64,000 nucleotides of DNA from the NCBI GenBank assembly GCA_963693305.1, contig OY855906.1, positions 29,742,626 through 29,806,625 of the forward strand, written 5' to 3'. This document shows positions 23,822-34,283 of this stretch, one piece after another. The stretch is from Meandrina meandrites. Taxonomy: Eukaryota > Cnidaria > Anthozoa > Scleractinia > Meandrinidae. Under the pieces are notes generated by a model. The model made no database searches, was not told the origin of the DNA, and saw only the letters and a list, made by a program, of their open reading frames with translations. The translations under genes and the position numbers were made by a program. Position 1 is the stretch's first letter; each line of letters begins with the position of its first letter.

Positions 23822-25746
23822 TCATTGCCTGTAGCCCCGTCTGGGGCAAAGGCCACTAATAAGCACCCTCCAGTCATCACGGTCCTGGGCCAGTCGTTGC
23901 AGCTCTCCCCACGTGTAGCCATTTCTCCTCATGTCTGCCTCAAGGTCACGGCGCCACGAGTTTCTTGGCCGGCCCCTCTTCCTTTTGCCCTGAGGGTTCC
24001 AGGTGAGGGCTTGCCTTGCGATGTTAGATGAGGACTTCCGAAGGGTGTGGCCAATCCACTTCCAGCGTCTTTGAAGGATGTCAACTTCTATAGGCTGCTG
24101 TCTCGTTCGTTTCCACAGATCTTGGTTGCTGATGATGTCTGGCCAGCGTATCTTAAGAATCCTTCTGAGGCAGGTGTTAATGAAAGTCTGAATTATTTTC
24201 ATAGTGGCGACGGTGGTTCTCCAGGTTTCAGCTCCATAAAGCAATACAGGCTTCACGATGGTGTTAAAGATCCTGATTTTAATGCTGGTACCGAGAAGTG
24301 ATGATCTCCAGACATTCTTCAGCTGTTGGAAAGCTGCTCTCGCCTTGCCGATGCGAGCTCTTACATCAGCTTCTGTCCCCCCGGTGTTATCTACAATGGT
24401 GCCTAGATAAGTGAAGCTCTCCACCTCATCCAGCGCTTCACCTTCCAGCATAATGGGAGTATCCGTGACCGTGTTGACCTTCAGGACTTTACTCTTCCCC
24501 CTATGGATCTTAAGGCCCAAACATGCTGATGCGTCTGCAACAGAGCTGGTCTTTTGCTGCATCTGATGTCTAGTGTGCGAAAGAAGGGCCAGGTCGTCGG
24601 CATAGTCCAGTTCATCCAACTGCTTCCAAGGTGTCCACTGGATGCCATTTCGGCCTTGGGCTGTAGATGTCTTGATTACCCAGTCCATCGTCAGAAGAAA
24701 CATAAATGGTGACAATAGGCATCCTTGCCTCACTCCAGTTCTTACCTCGAAGGCATCAGTGAGTTGCCGTCCATGGACCACCCTGCAGGTCATCCCTTCG
24801 TACGAGTTTCTGATGATATTGGTTATTTTCTCCGGTATTCCGTAGTGTCTCAGTAGCTTCCAGAGGGTTTGCCGGTCCACGCTGTCAAATGCTTTTTCAT
24901 AGTCCACAAAGTTGATATAAAGAGGTGAATTCCACTCCAGGGACTGCTCCAGGATGATACGCAGCGTGGCGATTTGGTCGGTGCAAGACCTATTCTTACG
25001 GAAACCAGCTTGCTGCTCATTGAGCTGTGGGTCTATGGCATCTTTTATCCTGTTCAGCAAGACTCGATTAAACACCTTTCCTGGAATGGACAGCAGTGTT
25101 ATACCTCTGTAATTGGAGCAGGAGCTGAGATCACCTTTCTTGGGGAGCTTGATGAGGTAACCCTCCTTCCACTCTGTTGGTACCTGCTCCTCATCCCAGA
25201 TCTTATTGAAAAGAGGGTAGAGCAGCTCCACGTTTGTCCTGATGTCGGCCTTCATTGCCTCTGCTGGGATGTTGTCAGGTCCCGCAGCCTTGCCATTTCT
25301 CAGCTGCTTGATAGCGTTTTGAATCTCCTCCTTTGTGGGTGGGTTACAGTCAATGGTTAGGTCGCTGTCGGCAGGCTGTACGTCCGGAGGGTCTGGGGGA
25401 GCGGGTCGGTTGAGCAGCTCCTCAAAATGCTCCACCCATCTCTTCTTCTGCCCTTCTAAGTCAGATATTGGGTGCCCATCCTTGTCTTTAACCGGTCTCT
25501 CTGGCTTGCTATACTTTCCCGACAGGTTCCTTATGGTGGCATAAAGGTCCCGCATATTTCCATGATAAGCTGCCTCTTCAGCCTCTGCTGCAAGCGACTC
25601 CAGATAGTTGCGTTTGTCTGCCTTAAGGCTCCTTTTGACATTCCTGTTCATTCCTTTGTACTCCTCTAGCGCCTTAGCTTTTGCAGTCCGTGTTCGGCTG
25701 TTGTTAACAGCCACCTTCTTTGCTTTTCTTTCTCAATCTTCTTCAG
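23822..25746 (-). pseudogene. Reverse transcriptase domain of RTE element
   Basis: The open frame of about 630 codons is uninterrupted. It has [78 protein letters not shown] and the catalytic [10 protein letters not shown]. These are followed by FTYLGTIVD and a C-terminal [11 protein letters not shown] / [12 protein letters not shown] tail. The long intact frame suggests the element is not ancient. It is joined to the endonuclease by a one-base frameshift near 25735-25745, so it is no longer one polyprotein. Clade RTE/BovB-like is inferred from motif style and element length. Confidence 0.92.
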
Positions 25747-26762
25747 TGTCTCTGTGGAAATCCACCCCTTGTGTTTGGGGGTCCTCGGACCCAGCACTTC
25801 ATTGCATGTCGATGTAACCGCTCCTTTCACTTTCTGCCATCTTTCGTCAATGGTTTCCTCCTCCATCAGCTCTTGCAGGGCCTGGAACTTATTGGAGAGT
25901 GTGATGCTGAATTCCTCTCGTTTGTTGGTATCATTCAGGAGAAAGGTGTTGTACCCAAAGCGTTGGTTTGTCTTCCCTGTCCAGTTCCTCCTCAGTTTGA
26001 GCTTCAACCGTGCAACCAGGAGATGGTGGTCTGAAGCCACATCTGCCCCTCGCCTGACACGCACATCTTGGAGACTTCTTCGGAATCTCTTCCCGATGCA
26101 CATGTGATCAATATGATTCTCTGTCTGCAGGTCTGGTGATACCCAAGTCGCTTTGTGTATCCTTCGGTGTTGGAAGTAACTCCCTCCTATAACCAGGTCG
26201 CTTGTGGCACATAGGTCGGCAAATCTTTCCCCACTGTCATTCATCTCCCCTAGACCTTGCTGCCCCATGATCTCCTCATAGCCCCTGTTATCACTGCCAA
26301 TCTTGGCATTAAAGTCTCCCATTACAATGATGACGTTTCGTTCTGGGCGATCCTGGATGATGGTTAACAGTCTGCTGTAGAACTCCTCCTTGTCTTGATC
26401 ATCGCTATCATTCGTTGGGGCGTAGCATTGGATCACATCCGTGTTGATTCTCCTCTCATTTGTGCGGAAGGTTGCTGTGATGATCCGTGGGCCATGCCCC
26501 TCCCATCCGATTAGTGCCCTCTGAGCTGTCCTGGACAACATCAGAGCCACACCCTGGGTGTGGGGAGCATTTCCTTGTCCATGCCCTGAAAACAGCAGCA
26601 GTTCCCCTGTGATCAGCCGCCTCTGACCAGAGCCAGACCATCGGGATTCACTTATTCCTAAGATTGAGAGCCTGTAGTTCCTCATCTCTGTGGCCACCTG
26701 TGCTGTTTTGCCAGTCTCGTACATTGTTCAAACGTTCCACGCTCCGATGGTAGTGGTGGTCC
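25666..26762 (-). pseudogene. APE-type endonuclease domain of RTE element
   Basis: The frame from 26724 has LGISESRWSGSG, VALMLS, QCYAPTND, VIIVMGDFNAKIG, ATWVSPDLQTENHIDHM and ASDHHLLVARL, the catalytic motifs of apurinic-like endonucleases (GDFNA, SDHH). Just upstream the usual WNVRTMYE reads WNV-stop-TMYE; the stop TGA fits a CpG-type change from CGA. At the C-terminal end a one-base shift moves the coding frame into the RT frame. The protein cuts target DNA to prime reverse transcription in active relatives. This copy cannot make it in full. Confidence 0.9.
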
Positions 26763-27373
26763 TGGGGGAGATGATGGTAGTCGGCCTGGCAGCTTCCAGG
26801 TGGGCCTAGCTTTCACTGCCAGGCATCATTGGCCGTCGTGCTAGTAGTCTTATATTACCTGTGGCGATATGAATATTTCGTAATGAGGCACGGACGCTCA
26901 CATACTGACGTTGTAAAGAAAAAAAAAACACTGCCAAGAACACTTTGCGGCACCCAACTAGCCGCCAACATAATGCGTTATTGCCATTCAAAATTCGCAG
27001 TTGTTTACCATCTACTCGGGGACCCGGTTGAATTAAACAGTTGCAGTAAATAAAATTTGTAATAGTAATTGGAGTGGAGCACAACTCAAAATTGGACATT
27101 AGAAAGTCTTAGAGAACCTGTTTTATGCGAAAAAAAGTCATACTCAATCGGTTTTACAAACAGCAAGAAAGAACCCATTTAAATGCACGTGATTTACGCG
27201 CGAATGGCGTAGGTGTCCAATTACAGGTATCCAATTACAATATGTTGCAATTGGACAGTTTCCATTGGACTCCCACGTGATCGCGCGCCAATTACGCGAC
27301 AAATAGGCGCACGCAGAACCAAACAAAATCGCTAGGAATAACTGTCCCACGTGCTGATTTCTAATTCGTAATT

Positions 27374-27915
27374 ATAGCGGAGCTCCTGCGCGCGAAGCGC
27401 GCCAGCGGAGCACCATGGGTAAGAATTTTTGGTAAACCCATGAGGCCAAGAAAATTTGGTGCGTACGCCCGTCCGTCCGTCCGCCCGCCCGCCCGCGCGT
27501 ACAGACTCTCGGGGAGGGGGAGTGGAGTCCTAAGGCAGCCCGACCGGGGGTGGGGGGAGGAGAATAGGCTGAGAGAGATGGGGAGCAGATGAATTGAATC
27601 TCTACTTATCCCTACTTACGTCTACTTACGTACGTAAACAGAGATTACAACTTTGATCAATTGACAGGTGTCAAATCAAGGTATCTGCTGACCAGTATCA
27701 CGCGGCCATATCGCGGGCTCACATGTGGAGCTCATCGAGGTCACGTGTTTTGTTTTGAAGTTGACCGCTGACCAGATGATGATTTTCTAGTTGATCGCGG
27801 GATCAAGCCCTAGTTTTTTACAAATTTTTTGATCAACGCGTTAATTCAGATTTAATTTATGGGCAAAGTTAATAACCGAGGAACTCAGCTTTTAGGCATG
27901 GCTAGATCTATTGTA
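27374..27915. repeat. GC-rich interspersed repeat starting GCGGAGCTCC
   Basis: It begins GCGGAGCTCC, CGCGCGAAGCGCGCC and AGCGGAGCACCATGGG, followed by CCGTCCGTCCG and CCCGCCCGCC simple repeats. It ends with a degraded ACTCAGCTTTTAGGC / TAGATCTA segment like the ends of family 1. It is probably a related TIR element abutting copy 2 of family 1. Confidence 0.5.
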
Positions 27916-27949
27916 AAAAGTTTTTTTCTGTTAAAAAAATGATCTGCAG

Positions 27950-29912
27950 ACATTTCATTTCAACTTAAATGAGGCGATTGTATGAAAAGGCGGGAAACTG
28001 GTTTGCACGTTGTTCACTGCTGAATTGAAAGACGGGAAGAAAGCGTGCTGGAGGGCATAGATCTTCGTGAATATTTCTCGCTTTATTTACTTATCTACAG
28101 CATGGAAACTTATGCTAAGTGATTTAGGATAACCTCTTAACGGGAAGATCCGAAATAATTGTTGACCTTAACATGATATATTGGAGTACGAGTCAAAAAC
28201 AGCGAGAGTTGAAGCACTGTCGTCGGTTCCTGCGGCTGACCAAGACTGTAAAATTAACTGAGGTCTGAGCTAATATAAAAGTGTGCTCAGAGCCGCTCAA
28301 GTTGACTGAAGTGACGGATAAAAGACTGTTAAAAGCTACACCGAAAGGAAGAACGAGCATTGGACGAAACTACCGTTTTCGTTGCTTCGTCTCCGATGTT
28401 ATTTGGCTGGTTTGAAAGCTTTGCCCTGCAGACACAGCATGAAAACATAACTTTAATGTGGCGTAAAGCTGAAGTAAAGCAGGCGTAAATTTGTAATTTA
28501 ATCAGCTTTACGCCACCTTTACGTTTTTTTAAAGCTGACCTTTAAACCAGCTTTACACTCATGTTTAAACCTTGCTTAAAGAGACTGAAACATTTAAGCC
28601 AATTTACGCCAGGTTTACGCACGGTAGCGTAAATCTCAGGTTTAACCACCTTTAAGAACCTTTAATTGATGGCGTAAAGTTGGATGACCAGCTTTAAGGA
28701 GATTTAAGCCACCCTTAATTTCCGTAAATCTCCATTTTCGTGCTGTGAGAATTTACAAGCCTTCTCAAAATATGAGGTAACAAACGTAAATGTACACATT
28801 TTGCTATGAGAATCTGTTTATACTTCATTTATGAGCGAATTCAATGTTGTGTCGGTTTGCAGATCTTCCCGTCAATTATAAGCTTAAATTTCGTTAAAAC
28901 GGCTGCTTTCAAACCAGCTAGCTTTAATCACTTTTGTACACTTTTCCCCATTAAATGTTTCGTTTCAAATATTGTGGTTTTTTTAGTTAGTGGAGGTAAC
29001 TGTGAGGTTCATCGTTGGAGTTTGAAAAGAATATTCAATTATTGAGCTACAAAACATGATTTCGCGCGCTGCATTTACAGAAAAATCCCGCAAACAAATC
29101 AAAGTAAAAAACGAGTAAACCTTCGGCAACGATACTCCACACCAACGATTAAACGATTTATCGTCCAATTGTTCTATTTCACTCGCTTGCATTTTTGTCA
29201 TTTTGTTGAGTGTGTTGAAATCTCGTACGCGTGATAAATTTTTAGATTCGTAAACGAGTATTTACGTCGGTTTTTATATTGCGAGTTGCCTGCACTTGGA
29301 TGAGTGAGTTCAGACTTTTCTGTTTTCCTGTTAGAAACGAAGGAAATTCATTTACTTCTCTGCATAAAATTCACTAGGGTATTTAGCAATGTGTACGATA
29401 AAACATGCAGCGTAGTAATCATGCAACCAAACCAAGATGGTTCAAAACTACATTGTAAGCTTATTAGACAGCGAGCACCACTTCCTAAATCACAAACTGT
29501 CACAATTCTCACACAAAAAAATGCTTAAAAATGACTTAAACCGGCTCCCAATGAATTTGCTGAGTTAGTTTTGCTGCTGTGATTTTCTTTGTTTTGGCGT
29601 GAGTTCATTTTGATTAGCCGCGAGTTCACTTTGTTCAGTTCCTTGAGTTGATCTTTTTGCCTTGACTGTTTTGAAGTAAATCAAAACAAATTTATTCGCC
29701 TTCATCAAGGTCCTTTTTACACTGAATTACCCTTAGAGTTATAAAAAGTCTTTACACTAAAATTTGATGTGTGCGCCTACGTGCATGAGGAACCCAATAA
29801 AGTGCAGCGACATGTACCTATATGGGCAACCGTATACACTTAGAAATAGTGTGGCTACTTATTAATATAAATTGGAAAACAGTGAATAGGAGGCCTGCCT
29901 AAATCTATATTT
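27950..29912. mobile_element. TIR element, family 1, copy 2 (inverted relative to copy 1)
   Basis: It is the reverse complement of 10445-12250. Shared blocks include ATAGATCTTCGTGAATATTT, CTTCATCAAGGTCC, CCGGCTCCCAATGAATTTGC and the end GGCCTGCCTAAATCTATA at 29892-29910. The left terminus appears lost at about 27950. A 315-bp insertion (28433-28747) absent from copy 1 interrupts it. Confidence 0.7.
28433..28747. mobile_element. 315-bp nested MITE with CACAG ends (CACTA-like)
   Basis: The ends CACAGCATGAAAA and TTTTCGTGCTGTG are inverted copies, flanked by AGA on both sides (28430-28432, 28748-28750). Copy 1 of the host family has the empty site: CTGCAGAATTTAC (read on the complement near 11578-11592), with a single AGA. 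The interior holds many GGCGTAAA/TTTACGCC and AGCTTTA motifs, like subterminal transposase-binding repeats. Superfamily CACTA is inferred from the CACAG ends and 3-bp duplication. Confidence 0.75.
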
Positions 29913-30712
29913 TATAAACAGAACTTCTCGTTTGCTTGGCCAGAGATCAAGCGCGGAGTAGTTTACAGTCCACGCAAATATTCTCGTATTCAGAGCACGG
30001 TACAGCAGCAAAATTTAGTTCAACAATATTGCAGTACTTTATAAAATTCACATGGAAAGACTATAAAAGCCTGCGTTATAATTTTCAAAAAATGTTGCGT
30101 ATTGCAACTTTGGGAATTTGAAGATTTCGAGCATTACATAATATTCAAGAGCTAGCGGATAATTTTTAACGGATCGCTCACTCGACATTCGGATAGGAAC
30201 TCTGATTAAGCACCACTGGGGAAGCTTCTGGCAGAAATGTTGGTTGGTTGCCTTTTCCGTCAACGAGCGAGTAGTCCAGTACCTCTTCTGAACCTCTAAT
30301 TTCAGAGGCATTCTAAAACAATATTGCTCATTGTCTTCAGGGATAGGGGCGTTGTTTGTGCCCTTTGTCCTATTGTTTTTATGGCCAATCATGTGAGATG
30401 TGCAATGAGATGCCTATATCAGCTTCTTTTCTACTTGGTGCGAATTTGTGCAGAAAGCAGGATCTACAAATTAAATGCTAATACAATAAAAATGTATTTT
30501 TAAAACTTTACGTTTCGTGTGCTTCAACATGCATCTTCAGAAGTGACCGTTAGCCGAAAAATCATTTTCGGCAGACGAAACGATTTCTATCATATTATTA
30601 CTGAAAAATAGGTTAGTGTTTTCTCAAAATTTTATCTTCCACAGCGTCAAAGGCGAGAGTACACAGAATAATTACCGAGCCACCTTAAAATGTCTTGTTT
30701 TCGGTCACTATC

Positions 30713-31108
30713 TTACATCTCACAAATAAACCCTTTCGAATTAGGGCATGCAAAATCGTGCCACTCTCCGTCATTAGGGTAACCACTGAAATCTCCATTT
30801 CTTATCGCACCACAATCTTGTCCGTTATGATCATTTGGCTGGCCAGCCCTCCAGTTGGTGTACCCCGTCAACTTACATCCGTCCGACCACCTCCAGTCAT
30901 TTTCAGTTTCTGCATCTGTAAGTCCAATCCAGTAATCTACCTTGTTTGCCAAGAACTCTTTCTTAATGAAATCGTTTTCGTCTGCGGTTTCGATCTTGAC
31001 CAGTTGGGCGCCATTAGCGTTGCAAGCTGCTTTGGCGCTAGTCCAGGTTCTTTTTTCTGTGAAAAGTTTGTAGCATGACCCTTCAAAAGCGATCCATCGG
31101 GGTGGACA
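30713..31108 (-). CDS. Gene B exon 6: C-type lectin domain and stop
   Basis: The terminal CTLD begins after TTGCAG with CPPRW, GSCYKLF, AACNANGAQLVKIET and YWIGLTDAETEND. It continues WRWSDG, YTNWRAGQPNDHNGQDC and EWHDFAC, and ends GFICEM. All canonical cysteines are present. QPN plus WHD sits where EPN/QPD plus WND normally ligate calcium and sugar, so sugar binding is plausible. Specificity cannot be assigned because QPN mixes mannose- and galactose-type residues. Confidence 0.9.
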   Translation of the reverse strand, partial: CPPRWIAFEGSCYKLFTEKRTWTSAKAACNANGAQLVKIETADENDFIKKEFLANKVDYWIGLTDAETENDWRWSDGCKLTGYTNWRAGQPNDHNGQDCGAIRNGDFSGYPNDGEWHDFACPNSKGFICEM

Positions 31109-31595
31109 CTGCAACAGAACTTTACAAAACAAAATAATGATTCGTGTCTATTTTTTAATATCAGTTCGTTGAAGTTTATGTACTCAGGCACAGAAACTAG
31201 TCAAAGTATTCTTTGCGCGGTATTTACTACCTCGTTAATTCGGAAAATGGCAAAACTATTTCCGATTTCTCGAAAGCAAGGCCGATTTCACTTCTTCCTA
31301 GTAATACATTCTTTTTAATCCCATGACTAGTGAAAATCGCTTTTGCATGTATTAAGCATCATTTGTGCAATATCCAATTCAAAAAAAAAAAATACTAGTA
31401 CCAATGGATTTAATTTTTTTGTCCAATAAGAGCGCGAGAAATATGTATCTGTGTGTTATTGAACAAAATAATGTCCTTCTCAGGTGTAATTCAAATGTCT
31501 ACGGCTCATGTATCCACTAGCAGCTAGAACTCAAGCGTGTATATTATTATCTCACAGACATTGGAACCTTCTTGTCAACATGAAAAGTATTTTAC

Positions 31596-31739
31596 AATAC
31601 CTCGACAACCATAGAGTTCCACTCTCATTGATATATGGTTATGCCAAGCCACTGGTCGAAAACGGATGTAGCGTGCCCTGATTGGTGGGTTTAGAGCGTG
31701 ATACACAACTGTGTCCCGATCGGCGTTTCCATCAAAAAC
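31596..31739 (-). CDS. Gene B exon 5: FA58C/discoidin domain, C-terminal part
   Basis: A strong TTTTCAG acceptor precedes VFDGNADRDTVVYHALN, ARYIRFRPVAW and MRVELYGC. Using the donor aligned with gene A (GTATTG) would put the lectin exon out of frame. The GTAAAA donor five bases downstream gives 144 bp in phase 0 and joins perfectly to the phase-0 lectin exon. The exon call is firm, but the exact donor is inferred. Confidence 0.8.
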
Positions 31740-31843
31740 CTGAAAAGGAAACGTGGTTAATTATCTAGAAGGAATTTCCAAAAGGTCTTGATAACAGCAG
31801 ACACGTAAAGATTTTAAGGAAAACGACAAATTTGTTAAGTTTA

Positions 31844-31882
31844 CAAAACATGTTTCGACAGAGCTTCTGTCATCTTCAGTTG
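31844..31882 (-). ncRNA. Hammerhead-ribozyme-like motif in left (inverted) terminal repeat
   Basis: It is the exact inverted counterpart of the right-end motif: core CTGAAGA at 31879-31873 and GAAA at 31856-31853, with the same stem II. Its orientation is the sense of gene B, so it would be present in the gene B pre-mRNA intron. Confidence 0.5.
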
Positions 31883-31883
31883 A

Positions 31884-32989
31884 ATGGTTTACAAAGCATG
31901 GAAGCATTTCAAAGCAAAGCGGTTCTTATTTAAGGGTTCTTTCTATGACGACATTTACGGCGTGGCCTCTCCCCTTGCTCCCGTATTAGCTAATCTTTTT
32001 ATGGGGCATCATGAAAAACTGTGGTTAAAAAATGTTCAAGGCTCTGAAATTTTATTTTATCGCAGATATGTTGACGACACTTTTTGTTTATTTCACTCGG
32101 AGAACGATGCTGCTAAATTTTTTGACTACATTAACTCTAGGCACCCCAACACTAGGTTCACTATGGAAAAAAGAACTTAATCGCAAATTACCCTTTCTGG
32201 AAGTTCTTATTGATAATAGTGATACTAATTCTCTCCTAACTAGAGTTTACCGTAAGAAAACCTCTACTGGGTTATTAACTAATTATTTTAGCTTTACCTC
32301 GTACTCATACAAAGTAGGTCTCAGTAAGACTCTTGTTGACAGGGCCTACAAAATCAACAACACCTGGTTGGGGTTACACGAGGACATAACCAAACTTACT
32401 GAAATTCTCAAAAAGAATCTTTTCCCTGCCCATTTAATTGAAAAAGTGGTTAACCGTTACATAACTGGGACCCATAGCAATCATTGTCCCCGGGGCTCCC
32501 TCCCTACCACTTCGCCCACATTTTACTTTAAGCTGCCGTACATAGGCCATTTTTCTGTTGTCACTCAAAAAAAAGATTCGACACTTAATCAAGCGCTATT
32601 GCAATGACTTAGACATCAAATTAGTTTTTTCTTCCTTTAAGATCGGCAACTTTTTTGGTGTGAAAGATCCTATCCCCGGCTGGATTCATTCGCGTGTGGT
32701 TTACAAGTTTAGTTGTGCGGGCTGTAATGCCTGTTATGTCGGCGAAACCACCCGACATTTTTCCACACGCGTACGTGAGCACTTAGCCGTAGATAGGGCC
32801 TCCCATATCTTCAAACATCTTCAGAATTCGAAACGTTGTCGCGCCTTATGTACAATAGACTGCTTTCATATTTTAGATCACGCCACTACCAGCTTTCAAC
32901 TCAAGATAAAGGAGGCTATCCATATTCAAAAAGAACTACCTTGCCTCAATCAACAATTACACCATGTTAATCTAAAATTATCCTTTTAA
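31884..32989 (+). pseudogene. Penelope-like RT (3' part) and GIY-YIG endonuclease, frameshifted
   Basis: Frame 1 carries SPLAPVLANLFMG and the catalytic YRRYVDDTFCLF. Frame 2 carries ELNRKLPFLEVLIDN and TGLLTNYFSFTSY. Frame 3 carries IRHLIKRYCND, then the endonuclease core YKFSCAGCNACYVGETT with TRVREHL. The RT N-terminus is missing. Shifts occur at A-runs 32167-32172 and 32567-32574, each consistent with one extra A. In active relatives the RT and GIY-YIG nuclease together carry out target-primed insertion. This copy is dead on arrival or decayed. Confidence 0.9.
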
Positions 32990-33080
32990 TTCACACATTT
33001 TCACGTTCTGTTGTTACTATTTGTCTTAATTACCATTTCCGTCTACTTATTATTCAACTTTCCATGCTTTGTAAACCATT

Positions 33081-33119
33081 CAACTGAAGATGACAGAAGC
33101 TCTGTCGAAACATGTTTTG
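33081..33119 (+). ncRNA. Hammerhead-ribozyme-like motif in right terminal repeat of the Penelope-like element
   Basis: CTGAAGA (33084-33090) fits the conserved CUGANGA. A stem GACAG-AAGCT-CTGTC and GAAA (33107-33110) follow, then CATGTT. ACATGT is self-complementary, as in the dimeric minimal hammerheads of Penelope-like elements, and TTG after the predicted cleavage site pairs with CAA before the core. It is based on motif match only. One unpaired T lies between CTGAAGA and stem II, as is common in such motifs. Confidence 0.55.
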
Positions 33120-33355
33120 TAAACTTAAAAAAATTGTCGTTTTCCTTAAAAATCTAGAAGGAATTATTTTAAAACCTCACTGCTTAGTTTCACTCTAGTT
33201 GTTTTTTCATATTTAAAGCTGCATGCATCTATTTTATAAACTTGAAAAATATAGCTATTAAATAAGCAACTGAAACGGATCATGGAGCGTCTTACTTGAC
33301 GGAGCTTTATGAAGATCAATTTTAATAGGTCTCCCCGTCTCTGTTCCAGTTTTAC

Positions 33356-33684
33356 CTTGTCTGTAGCTTGCGTTTTTCCCTGCTGTTTGTAGTACCGGAA
33401 GTTCTTTCTGTCGTTGCTGTATCGCAGCCTGTACTTGGTCACCCACTGGTCGATATTAAAGGCATTTCTTCCCTGTGTCGCTACACCTGTCACTAAAGTG
33501 TACGGATCAATCAGATCAACCTGAATCCATTGATTGACATCATTTGTGCGTGCTGACCAGGCTCCAGCTTTGTCTCCAGTCGCTTGAAAGTGTAGTCTGC
33601 CCTGCTCTGCGGCATGATTGACATCCCACTTTGACGAGGCATCAATTTGTCCATCAGGGATTAAAGAGTTTTCCATGCCGAGGG
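33356..33684 (-). CDS. Gene B exon 4: FA58C/discoidin domain, N-terminal part
   Basis: This exon encodes ALGMENSLIPDGQIDASSKW, GRLHF, AGAWSARTNDVNQW, IQVDL, TGVATQGRN and WVTKYRLRYSNDR, a textbook discoidin domain start. The acceptor aligned with gene A has changed from TTAG to TCAC. The first AG after the pyrimidine tract, AAAG|CC at 33685, gives a 329-bp exon in the correct phase. The donor is AAG|GTAAAA. The frame stays open upstream to 33763, but this has no similarity to gene A. Confidence 0.8.
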
Positions 33685-34171
33685 CTTTAGTTTGTCGACA
33701 AGTGATTTTATGGAATAGATAAAATTGCAAAGTTAAAAGAGTTTTATTGTGTTTCCAGTCCACAGATGTGAAGAAAAAAATAACACTTACTGTGTTGGAT
33801 AGATTTGGAAAAAGACGTTTTTTTTTTCGATAAGGATAAAGACGTTTGTTTTCTTTCTGCTGTCTTTCAACTTTAAGACAAGTTTTAAAAAAAATAAGTG
33901 GACCTTGACGGGGCTGTTGAACCTAATAATTATTGTATAAAGGCACACTGGTTCAGCTCTCCAGTTATTTCCATTTATAGGAAATAACGAAGCTAATCCT
34001 GACATTTGCTCTCCCCTCCCTACCCCCTATCAGCATCTCCAAGAAAATAACTCTCAACACCATGAAGGACACTTTCACACCAAAGCCTTTCAACCCTTTT
34101 AAAGTTCGTCGTTACAGGGTTCTATGCTCTTTTATAATTGTTATAGCAGCGTTAGTTATCAATAACCTCAC

Positions 34172-34283
34172 CACACTGTTTCTCTTTGCAGCCTTCACGG
34201 CAAACACATCTGAAACCTTTGTCGGTGAAACCTACTTGACAAACAGCATACTTACCACAGCAAGGATTGGTGTGGCAAGGATT
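34172..34283 (-). CDS. Gene B exon 3: EGF-like domain
   Basis: An EGF-like exon starts at a TTTCAG acceptor with NPCHTNPCCGKYAVC, then QVGFTDKGFRCVCREGCKEKQC. The base pair at the gene-A donor position is TT here. A strong GTGAGG donor six bases earlier (intron from 34171) gives 112 bp in phase 1, joining in frame to the next exon. The final EGF cysteine is then the only cysteine left at the EGF/FA58C boundary, where gene A has two. Confidence 0.78.

Larger units (their letters stand above)
23721..26862 (-). mobile_element. RTE-type non-LTR retrotransposon, near full length, disabled
   Basis: On the minus strand an APE-type endonuclease is followed by a reverse transcriptase and a 3' tail of about 100 bp. 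The imperfect 17-bp direct repeat GGCGACATGGATATTTC (23704-23720) / GGCGATATGAATATTTC (26863-26879) is a likely target duplication. It gives an element of about 3.14 kb, right for the RTE clade. One nonsense codon and one frameshift break it. Confidence 0.85.
31777..33152 (+). mobile_element. Truncated Penelope-like element inserted in gene B intron 4
   Basis: A perfect 13-bp target duplication TCTAGAAGGAATT flanks it (31764-31776, 33153-33165). Its ends are inverted copies of about 80-90 bp (left 31812-31900, right 33062-33152), like the terminal repeats of Penelope elements. The interior encodes the RT C-terminal part and a GIY-YIG endonuclease, antisense to gene B. Each end carries a hammerhead-like motif. 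Confidence 0.88.

Noticed and set aside
23822..26724. Host gene annotated by similarity to craniofacial development protein 2
   Set aside because: The endonuclease plus RT arrangement and the flanking duplication show it is an RTE retrotransposon.
33685..33763. N-terminal extension of the gene B discoidin frame from 33763
   Set aside because: No AG acceptor upstream and no similarity to gene A; it is intron sequence that happens to stay open.
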